Assembly: GCA_011037195.1 (NCBI GenBank)
Contig: JAAEAF010006082.1
Location: 1-64,000 of the forward strand
Source: Triatoma infestans
Taxonomy: Eukaryota > Arthropoda > Insecta > Hemiptera > Reduviidae
Direction of reading: 5' to 3'
Length of the DNA stretch: 64,000 nucleotides
The notes beneath the pieces are model-generated. The model was given only the letters and a program-made list of their open reading frames with translations, was not told where the DNA came from and did not search any database. Positions 46,001-58,000 of the stretch are shown here, in pieces; the stretch's first letter is position 1, and every line of letters begins with the position of its first letter. Position numbers and translations under genes: made by a program.

Positions 46001-49000
46001 GTTTGAGGTCCGTCCAGTATGAGAAAATTGTTTCTAGCGAATTGTCTATATGTGATGAACAATAGCTCAAAAACGAAAAATCGCAGGAAGCTGAAACTTG
46101 GTGTTCCGGTTTAGGTACTACCACCGCATTTGACAAGAGGGTTTCGCGTAAAATACATCAACTGGAAATGTGATTTTACAGCATTTTTTTCCGTACATTT
46201 TCTCGATAAAGGGCAACGATTTTCTTTAAACCGCATAGTGAACACTAAATACCTATCACTTATACCTGAAACATTTTCCCGGAAGAATTGATATTTTGAG
46301 GGTTTCGGGGGGAAAGGAGCGTCGAGCTTTCCTCTAAGGTGCCACTTCAGTATAATGTATGGTTTTTAAAACCTATATAATATTAACATACACTTGAACC
46401 ATTGGTAGAGTTCCAAATTTGAAGAAAAACGGTAGACCGAAAGTATGACTTTGCAGAATAGGATTTTTGTTTTTTTTTGGAATATTCTGGATAACGACTA
46501 TAAAAGATTTCCTTACACTTCAAATGCAAACTGCACAAATATAAAGCTATCATTTTAACCAGCAACTTTTTTTCCGAAAGGATTAGTTATACGAGTGAAA
46601 TTTTTGTAGCGCTAAATTCCAAATGTTGTTTATACAATCTTCAATTTATTCATTCTACTATAACCTATAGGTTCCACCTCTATATATTTGTATCCTTACC
46701 ACCTCTATATATTTGTATCCCCACCACCTCTATATATTTGTATCCTTACCACCTCTATATATTTGTATCCTCACTACATCTATATATTTGTATCCCCACC
46801 ACCTCTATATATTTGTATCCTTACCACCTCTATATATTTGTATCTTACCACCTCTATATATTTGTATCCTTACCACCTTTATATATTTGTATCCCCACCA
46901 CCTCTATATATTTGTAATGGCAAATGAATAAAATTTAAAATTTAAAGAATATTGTAATTTTATTAACTATTAATTTATATCAGAGATATTTTCCGTGATA
47001 GCCTGCTTCTTTTTGTAGTCACCGAGCACACTGTATTACAGAGTGTATCGACTGTATTTGCTCTCTGCAAGTCTATGTTATTACACTGTGACAAAAACAT
47101 CCTGATGATGGGCGAAAGCCCGAAACTGGTCGATGACCACAAAAAGAAGCGGTCTATTATGGAAAATATCTCTGATGCTTTCCAGCTCTGCAGAACCAAC
47201 CACAACTACTAATTTATAGTAAGAAAAAGTCGGGTGAGTGTTTTACACCAGATTTTTTGACGATGAAAGCGGGACATTTCTTTTGAAACTTTCCCAGGAA
47301 AATTGAATTTTTGGGTTCTGGCGATCAATAGCGTTATACTTTTCTCTAAAGTACCACTACTTCAGTAAAATGTATGGCCATATGTATATACATAAGAATT
47401 CCATATTTGAAGAAGAAATTTTGTGTTTGTTTGAATTTTGTCGATAACGATTTCCTCTAAACTTGGAATACTAACGGCACAGGTATAAACCTATCACTTT
47501 TTTTGATAAATTAGTTTTTAGATGTTCTGAGGAATCTGAGACGTTAAAATTAAAATGTGTTTGTTCAATATTGGCGCTCTCTTGTCAAAAAATAATTGCT
47601 GCGATGTTTCTGGTATATGGGTTTCTGAGAACTTGACTACCAATTGAACAATTATTCAAATAACATTGTTTTGAACCTTTTCAATTTTATATTTGTTTAA
47701 TCTTTTCCCACTGTAATACCGAGTCATTAACCTCTTAATGCTCAGTATCGATATGTAACAAGTCGATATCCCTGATTATCGATAGCCAACAACAATGTTA
47801 CTTTTTAATTTAATTTCTATTTATTTTTATTTTTTTGTTAGCGTAACAACAAATTAAATGAGAATTAAATGTTGGAAAAACTTTTTCAAGTGTACCAGCT
47901 AATTAGTGGCCGTGTGTTAGTAATGAGCAGTGTTACTGCATTAGTAAGCGCCTGCTAGCAACGTTTTGCTGTTAACAAACTTTCAGTGGGTAAACTTTGA
48001 AACCTGGGCGAATTTTCTTTCTTTTATTTTTTTTCTGCCTAGTTTTTGACTCAACACTTTGTGCTAAAACTTTTACTTTCTCCCTCCAACTAGCAACCGC
48101 TTAAATACTTAATCATTTCCCTTAGACTACTTTCTGTTATATATATATATATTGTCGAATCAGCTGTATTTCTTGTTTTGTTTGTACTTGATTACATTAG
48201 AAGTAGACACTTTTCTTAGAAACTTTTTTTTAAGAATGTTTTAACAAACTAAGATACCTATTTGCTAACCGGATAGAGGCTGCTATTTAAAGTTATTTAC
48301 TTGCCGGTTACAGTGAAGTCGTCTTAAAATCATTGCAGTTATTTGCACGTACTTGCTATATAATCTCAAAAAACTGAAAATAAAAATCCTTAATTTGCCT
48401 GGAGTTCCTTGGAACAATTTCTGACAGCCATCGTGAAGATGTCAGTTTCTAGGAAAACTGACAATAATTAAGCTAGCAGTGCGGATGAGTCCTAAGGATT
48501 TGGGTATGGCTTAGAATCATGATCCTGAACATAGCAACCTGGACGGTTAGTCAACAACTGTTTGGCGGAACCTTTGACTTCAGCCAATACTATCGGCAAT
48601 CACTTATCTTCCGCTTCCAGTGAGACGCCTACTTCAACAGTTATGTCATTCTTTCTCTTTAACGGTTACCTACTTTGCTCTGGTTGCCTTCCAGTGTGGT
48701 GGGTGTTCTGACATTATTATTATTATTTTTATCAATGGGTGCCCGAAAGTAGGGGACCTAAGCCAATATGGCTCTTATTGCCCCCACAAAAACCTACTCC
48801 TAAGGGGGTGCCTCCTCTAGCAATCTATATTCTACTTGCAATATCTTGAGAATGTTGCCCTCCCAAATATGCGGAACCTAGTTTTGGTGAATCACGGACA
48901 CTTACCTATATAATGGATGTTTAGGTGGAGAGAATTTGGGTCTGGTTGATGAAATAAGAAGACTGGGTTAACACTGGTTAACTATGTATAATAATAATAA

Positions 49001-52000
49001 TGAGACACAGTCTGCCTGGACTTTATACTAGAGAATAGTTAAGGTAGAATGGTATGAAATTGACAGGAAGGGACTGGCGAGATGATGAACTATAGTGAAC
49101 TATATTGAACTGTCTTGAACTGTGTCAAACTGTCTCTCCGTGGACTGTCCGGCGCTGTATTTATACAGTTTCTCCCACTCTAGTCCGAGAGAGTGGTTGG
49201 GTTCGTTTCTCTTCTCTTTACTCTCTTTGGTTGCTGTTACACCTAGGTAGTAGTATACCGTTTCCCTGTCTCAATCGTCAAATTCTGATACAAAGAACTA
49301 GATATCCTAGCTATTTTGGTAAATGATTGGCTATCCACGCGTGTTTAGTTAATGGTTTCAACTGAATCCTACATAGGGAGAGAAGATACTTAAACGTCCC
49401 CCTGTCTTTTGTCTTTTATAAATCTTTCAGCCTGAAGAAACCTCTCCGCACCTCTCCAGTGCTTCTCCAATTCGCCACAAAATTGCATAGTGCCGGCTAC
49501 TGTTGAATCGGGATCCTATAACGGTAATGTGATCTCAGCCACTACTGCCCTCTGTACTCGCACGCCAGAAGAGCTCTATTCCTCTGAGCTAATAGCTCCC
49601 GCTATTAAGTCTTCTCCTACATTCACCAACTAATGAGTTTGTTGCTGGTTTATCTTCCTATATGACGTAGACATTAGAGGACTCTGATGTTGCCGTTCTA
49701 CATCCATGCTTCAGAGAAACACTTTTCGGTAATCATTTTTTTTTTGCAGCACCCGAAGCATGATATCTCCGGCGCGCAATTGCACCTACTGGTCCGGGTA
49801 ATAGTGCAATTATTGCATGTGTTAGCAGCCCTACTTTCCCCTTTAAAGTTTCTTGCTTTTTAATGCCTCAACGCAAAACTGAATGGCTAGCGGAGAAAAT
49901 TGCCTGCAAAGATCTGGAGCAAGTTTCCTATCAGATCTGAGCAGAGACATCATTGTAAAGGTATTCAAAGACACAGAAGGATAGCGACTGTTAGCGTTAT
50001 TCTTTGAAGCGCCGCTAAAAGAAAATGTGTTCTGGCAAAATAAAACCGTGATCCTGTTTTTCCTTAGGGAGAAGTAAAACCAAAACTTTTAATGAAACAA
50101 TTAATTAAAACAAATTGTTGAAACACAAGCAAATACAGGCCCTTAAAAAATTAATAATTTATATTAATGAAAACTGTGTAATGTTTACCAAAATACTGAT
50201 GATTGACAAATGAAAAACTGGGGGGAAGGGATATTTTGTGATGTGAGTGTTTGTAGTGGTGTGGGGCATTACGAGAGGGAGACGACAAACACGCTCACTA
50301 CATCCAGAAACTATTCCTCAGGGTATAGCAGCTTATAAAACGTGACCCCCAGGGCCATATAACTTGTAGTTGACAATATAAACGCTGTTGATGAAATCAA
50401 CTTCAAACAAAATGCAATATCAATTTTTCGGTTCACCGAAAAATATTAATAAAACTTTTTGGATTCCTTATTCGTCGTCCTTAAATTATATCATTTTTTA
50501 ATTAATATAATATCTAATTTGTGGATATGACTTTTAGACATTCAATCAGCTTAAATTCTGTTGAAAACTGGATGGAATTATGTTTAAAATAGGAGGCGAA
50601 TTTTTTTCAAGTTTTGGGTTTAGATTAACCCAGCAACCATGGAAAAAGAGAATGCAAAGTGCATTACTAACAAGTATAATGGTAAACTTGGAAATACTGT
50701 AAAAAGTTTTACAATGTGGAGTAGTTAGGGCGATAGAACAGCCTGACTAGCTTGGTGGTTGAAACTGATCAGAGACCTCTTTTATATGTGTCCCCGGATA
50801 CACCTTCCTTTACTTTCTAGTAGTCGAATCTTGGTTTAACATTTCTAGGGAGTAGTAATAGTGGTGATGGTGGGGGGGGGGGGTCATGATGACGTTGTCA
50901 ACATGTCTGTCGAGCCCCCTGTTACGGTAGGATATCGTGACATTTTTTGACTAGCCTTCTTAAGACATCTCTAATTGCTTTTGTAATAGTTCCAGAACAG
51001 ATAACAAATGAAGGCTAACGTGTATCTTATAGTCTTTGAATCTAGTAAATGTAATCTTCCAATCTACAATTTACATCAGACTCTTAATTTTAATCGACTA
51101 CTTTAGTATTCTTTCGGTTACACCGACTGTAGTTTTTTGAGTTACCAATATTTAAGAAAGTTAATCGACCTATAGTTAAGATTTGCTGGCCGAAATGGAA
51201 CGATTTTTTAGCAGAAAGTCAGCTTTAAAAAGGAAGCACTCATGAAGAAGAAGGTGGAAGTTATTCCGAAATGAGTGTGAAATCTTCGCTAAATCTGATG
51301 ACATGTTCTGCATGTTTTGTGAATGCAAGGTTCCATATCTGGGACAACATTCTTGAATCTTGAATGAATGCTAGCAGTTTTAGTTGACTATATTTTTGTT
51401 ACAGTACAGCCCCCCTCTGATTGATCCTGCATTTCTCTGTCTATGAAGAACATTTGTCAACTCTAAAAAGTCAAAGATAAAATGTAATAAACTTACCAAT
51501 TCCTTCGACAATACATGCCAAAGTTTGTTCAGTATAGGCTGCACAAGAAAAATGAGTTTTAATATTGTCAGTTATCATGGTGTACTCCCCTCTGCATACA
51601 TCCTGACAGATATCTGGCACTTTTTCTTCAATACAACAAGGTACATGGTTCCGACCATCTGCAAGGAAAAGGCAATTAAATTTTTGAACTGAGCCTACCC
51701 ATGAGAGCTAAGTAAGTAAGGTGACAAGCGAGTTCAACTCCCCTAGCTTGGCTGTGGATTGCTGCCACTTGTTCAGTGATTTGACGAGTATCCTAGACTA
51801 AAACTCCGAATAACATTTACATTGATGCTCCCAATAATTACGCAATATACATAGTGTTGCAGAAGTAGTGTCTTGCATATGGAGATACTTGGTTTTAGTG
51901 AAGAAAACTTCTGGAAATAAATTTACCCAATCCTGATCTCCTGAAAACCTCAGAACTCCTAACTGCCTTTTTGCTTTTCTCCCCAATAAGGCATCTTGTT

Positions 52001-55000
52001 GTTTGGGAATAACGAAAACATTTTGAAACAACTGCGACCATTATATGAAATAAAAATATCAAATTTCCCCAAACTGCCAATGGTATCTTATCTGTCTCTT
52101 TCAGACTAGCTTGAGTAGGTGATATGTGAAGCCCTAATTGCCCAACCTGCTGGGCACCTATGACATCCGCCCCTGAATCCACTTTAAAAGAATTTTTTTT
52201 TTCGTTAACGCTAAAGAGCTGATAGGACGGCTTTCCGATGTCTTCCTTCTTTTGGAAGGTCTTCCTTATAGTTATTGATTTCAGATTAAAATAGTTATCA
52301 ATTCGCAACATTCTACTCATTACTTGAGAGTTCTTATTCTATAGCTGCATGCACAGTAATTGCAGAACTTTGTCGGCTTGCTCGCTTGAAATATCCTAAT
52401 TTGCCACAATAGTAGCATTACTGACATTATCCAACTGTCGCTCAAATGTGAAAGACCAAGACTGGAGGACCAAACAGGTATCCTAACTTTCACTACTGTG
52501 CTGTACAGTTTCGACTAACAGTACACGTTTCTAACCAAGACCCGGCAATTCCATTCTATCTGCTCTGTTGAAAGTGCATACATTTAACCGCTTATAATTT
52601 TTAAATAATGAATTAAATAAATGAAATTAAAAAACTAGAGTAGACATAAAACAAGAACCTACCTGCCATACACTTGACAATTGACTGGAAATCACTTTCA
52701 CAATGTTCAGGATCTTGTCCTGTAGTGCCGTCCAAGATACTCTGTATATTGCAAAATCCTAGACATGAATAGCTGACGTTCAGTGCTATACAACAGTCTG
52801 TATAATTATGATTGGATGGTTTCTCTGTTGATGTTACTGGAATTAGAGATGTCGAGGGTGGAGACAGTGCTGGCGGCACCAGAGATCTTGAGAGTACTGT
52901 AACATACAAAGAAAAAAAGTTAGTTTAGTAAAGGATTCTAGTTAGACTGTTGGTTTTCTTTGGATACGCGTAATTATCCTCATCATGTTGACCCAGAGGA
53001 TCATAGTTGGTATCCTTGAGAGGTAACCTAGGTCGAGCAGGTACCATTGGAGATTATAATGACGAATGAATTAACTCTTGGCAAAATAGTTGCCCCTAGA
53101 GATTTTTTGAGATTTATAGCCTGGGAGATGGTGATCTATCATAAACTTCCAAGCCAAGAGGGACGAACTGTCCCATCAAGATCATATAGGCCAAATCGTA
53201 GACCTTGAGGTCGCCTCATTAAACCAGCTTGTCCATTGGTTCCACTATGGTTCAGCTTGTCCTTAGATTAATATTGTGATTAAGTATTTTCTATGGAACT
53301 GATAAAAGGCAGAAGGAATACAGTAAAAGTAGGCATTTATTTAACACTTTGACTAATCTAAAATAAAATTTAGGTTTGAATATGCTCGAGATTCTGGAAG
53401 AGTGCTATAGCTCAGATTAAAAAAAATCTAAGGAACTAAACATCTCTAAAAAGGAAGTACTGCGATCCTGTCAAATATTCGAAATGTTTTGAAGTTCCAT
53501 AAAAGAAAAAAGTATTTTGGCAAGTAGTCAATGAGTGTAATGAACAAAACCTCTCTACAGCGCAAAGAAAAATTGCATGAAGCTCAAACTAGTTATTCCG
53601 TTTAGTTATCATCAGGAGATCCGACGTGTGAGTGTTGACTGGACCACTCATATGCCTTTCCAACACCCATACAGAGCGAAAATTATTGGATTGAAGAAAA
53701 ATTTGCCAATTAGAAACTGAGATAAAATCGAATAAACGGGTAATTTCAGGTGTTTAGTCAATCAAGAAACAATATTTGAAAAGCTAAAAACCACACTCGA
53801 AGAAATCTAGCTAGCTCTCAAAAAAAAAAACAAAAAACAAAACAGCCATTCTGGAACAAACATTCAAGAGCTTGCTGTGACTGAGAAGGTCACAACACAA
53901 CTCTTAAGTGTTACTCAAGAAACTGCTTACTATACTCAGCTCTCTGCGAAAAACCATTTTACAAGCCAGAGAGGGTTTTCACCAAGTTAACGAAACTAGG
54001 TACTGGACCATTAGAACAAGCTGAGCTACTACATCACCATTCTTCGCCCGGCTACTCTAACCTCTATATACTTATTCTTCTTTTCTCACTAAGATTTTGT
54101 TAAATATAACAGTGCAGAAGTGAGTTTTATATTTCATTCTTCCGCATCACCAATCATCATTTCCTGCTACCATACACACATTTATGTTCCAGACCTGGCG
54201 GGGTTAAGAGAACTGATCACATGGTAAAAAGTCCAACTTTTAAGAATATCAAACCATACTGTGAGAAGTAAGAAAAAGTCATTTACCAGTTTTTCTTTTA
54301 TTTATTTGCAAATCCAGACTCTAAAAAACTGGTGATTCATTCAATCTGAAAACAGTAAAATCGTAAAAGTTACTCAGAAAACAATAAAAAAAAAAAAAAA
54401 ACCCTTTTAAAATATATGATTTAATTTAACACGATTATAACTGTTAAGAGGGAAATATATAAATGTCCCATTTTTTATTAGGTTGCGCCCTTGTTGGAAC
54501 GTGTGTGAGCCCCAGATTAAAACACTAAATAAAAATACATTTTTGCAGCAAGTGTAATGTAGCAGACAAAAGTATTTGCTTTTAAATATTTCCATTTATA
54601 TTAAAGAATATTATTTTATTTTTTTAGATATTGCAGCTGTATTCCGGCTGTTTTTTATTACTTTTTTAAATGAGTTAACCTACACTAGGATGGATATTAA
54701 GTACCTTTAGTATATAAATATTAGACTTAATACTCTTAGTTTCAAATGATAAATTTTTTCAAATAACGAATTTTTGGTAATAGTTTAGTTGCCTTTAATT
54801 TAAACAACTGGTAGATTCTTTATTATAATGGACTGATTTTAGAGGGGGTAACTAACGTCCCAATCGGTACACCGATGTTACTGTCATTGAAAGACAGTTT
54901 CGCCGTGTCGAAGCAGCATTTCTGGTTCCAGAAGATTCTTCTTAGACTCGGGTTTTACAATGAAAATAAAAATAAATACATGTTCTCACGTTTAGGAGAA

Positions 55001-58000
55001 CATCACTGGTTCCAACACCCACAATTATATATATTTCGAATCTGTCTCCAGATATATTTACTTGCGTTCTTGGATGAAGTTATGTCGGCAAAAACAGTAA
55101 AACGGATCTCTTAGGCAGTGAATAAATACAACTTTGGCCTGCACGTTACCTAAAGAATCGCTTCATTTATACAGTAACCAAAATTCTTTTGTATAAGACC
55201 TTAATTCGTCCCATTCTTGGATACGGATAGAGCTTTTCCAGAGCAGGTATAAATAAGTTACTGGTTTTTCAAAGAAAAAAACCTTTCGCCATATTTAAGA
55301 ACAGATGGCGCTGATAGCTGAAAAGAGGAGGACGAATTAAAGCTGGCCACAATCCATACAGAGAACCGGACAAAGTTCGATTAACAAGAGTCAACTTCCT
55401 CTCAATAACTGTATTGATAGGAATAAGAGAAAGTCGTGTGAATGCAGAGCACCAGGTTTTTCGAACTCTGGGAATCTCAACTTGGTGTTGTCTTTGAAAA
55501 ACCAGTTCTGAAACTCTCAACGACTGCAATACTTCCACTTAAAACAATAAATATCAACTAAAAAGGACAAAAATGAGTAAAACAAAGTCCACAAAAAACG
55601 ATTAGATTTATTTGATTTCATCAGATAACACGATGATAAATAAATCGAAATATATACAAATCATAATAATAATACTGAGATGGGCGAGTTCATTCATCCA
55701 TATTGTTTAGATACAATAAAAAAACGAAATATTACACAAAAACAATACATATTTTTTCCTCTTTAGTACAATAAAGACTGGCAAAACAATGAGAGAATTT
55801 TTTTATTTATATTTTATTGGTGCGTAATATAGTACACGGTCGTTTTTATAAAGAAGAGAGATTATTTCCATCCAATTATTTTATTTTTTATTTGTTTGTT
55901 TACTTAAATTTATTATTATTACTTTCTACTCAACTGATTTTGGTGCTCTTTGTAGAATTTCATTATTATTTATATTTTATTTATCCGAGAATCAAAATTT
56001 AATAAAAACACCTTTTTGAAGAAATCTTAACCTTTCCCATCACCAAACACCCCCTTAAAAGAACTTTCTCAGAATAAAGTTTCAAATAAAGTGATTGGTC
56101 TCTAGATTTATAGTTGGTAAAAGAAATTTAATGAAATCTAATCATGTTTTTATGGAAAAAATCGCAGAGAACTGAAAATAAAATAACTGTTCAGTAAATA
56201 CGCACTTCTGGTCAACCGAGTTTTTTCTAGCTCAGAATTTTTGACAACACATTTAATTTTAATTAATATAATCTTATAATAAACCAATTAACACTTTATA
56301 GGCAAGCATAATCTTCCCCATCCCTACAAGCCGCCTTTTATGAATTTTCCCAGAGAAATGTTTCAAATAAAAGTTGTAGCTCTTTATATGTAGAGTTGAT
56401 ATACCAAGTTTAAAGAAAATCTTTGGACCATTTTGGCGATAATCAGAAAAACTGAAAAATTCATTTTATAAAGTGGTAATTCCGGTTGAGGAATTTTGAA
56501 GATTACTTATTTTGGGATCCCATGTAGATACATACCTGACGGAATATCAAGTTTGAACTTTCTGCGTCTTTTGTTTTTGAGCTATGCTGTTCACGTACAG
56601 ACATACTGGCGTCAGGCTGACATATTGTCCAGGAAAAAGACAATACATACACTCTAATTTTCTACAGACCACTTTTTCGGACTAGGGAACGTCAAAACGT
56701 GTATTGCCGGTGAAAATTCAATACAGAAAATCTGACACGATTTCAATATCTTATAGCAGTGAGATAAAGTAATACGTTTTAGAAACATTAGGTTAATATT
56801 TAAGAATATTATATTTTCTAATATCATTTATATAGTTATATTGGATTTTTTAAATATTCATATTAATATTTATGTTCCGAATTTACCCTTAATAATATCT
56901 GAAATATCTCGTATTTCATTTGAACTTTAAAATTTGTCTAGTTGATGGTTGGTAAGACTGTGTTATTTTTAATTTTTAAAGATTAAACAACTCTTTGTAT
57001 TTCATAAATAATTGGGAAACTATTTCACTGAAGCAGAAAACTAATTTTTCACACTTCTTTTAAACAAGTTACAAGTTGTCACTTTATACGTTACCTATCA
57101 CATTATAATAACCTTAGCTACAGCTGTCACACACTTGGTGCCTTGCGCTATCTACTGGAACTTCAAAGAAGTTATTAATACTTTTGTCTGTATGTGCTAT
57201 TGGCGCAGATAATGGGTCTAACTGATTATCTGTAATACTGAAATACTTTTGCTTCCTTTTATTGCAATCGTGTCAGATTTTGAAACTGAGTGTGCACCGG
57301 AAATACATATTCTGAATTTCCCGCGTATGAAAAGTGTATGTGCGTTTAAAAGCACAGCTCAAAAACACAAACATAAATATGGTGGGAAACGCCAACACGA
57401 TTTCTCTGACTGCAGTTCACCCAGATTTAAGGGACAAATTTTCTTCAAACCTATAACTTTTACTAAATGTTTGTTTGTCTTCATTTTATATCAACTTGAT
57501 TAATCAAAACTTACCAACTAACCCCTCCCCCCCCAAAAGTCTTTAAATGAACTTACTCGGAAAATAGTTCCCAATAATAGTGAAACGTCTCTTTATTCAC
57601 AGTTAGGGAAACAAATTTAATGAAATCCGTCGGTGTTTTTATGGATAAAATTGTAGAGAACTGAAATAATTACAGTAAAAATGCACTTCCGGTCAATTGA
57701 TTTTCTTGAAACTCAGAATTTAGATAACTAAATAATATATAGTATACTATAATAGCGCTTTGGAGGAAAACAAAACACCACCCCTTTCCCCTAATTGAAT
57801 TCTCAATGAAATGTATCAAACAAAAGTTGTAGCTCCTTGGATGTGAAGTTAATATACATAGTTATAAGGAAATCGCTGGCGCTGTTTTCGAGAAAATCGC
57901 AAAATCCGTTCAGTAAGTGTACTTCTGGTTCAAGTATTTTGGTAGGTAAAGGTCCCATGGTGATACCGAAATGGAATGCTGGATTCTGCAATTTTTCTTT

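Noticed and set aside
46688..46931. 72-79 codon frames with repeated LYIFV/PPLYIC
   Set aside because: Translation of the 25-bp minisatellite. No start context, no family resemblance.
48600..49450. LTR-like region with TGGGTGCCCGA and regulatory-looking sequence
   Set aside because: No matching second LTR, target duplication or coding region was found, so it was left as unassigned.
51181..51410. Frame beginning MERFFSRKSALKRK with later FCMFC
   Set aside because: Faintly like a BED-finger/hAT transposase N-terminus, but too short, with an early stop and no second half of the zinc finger.
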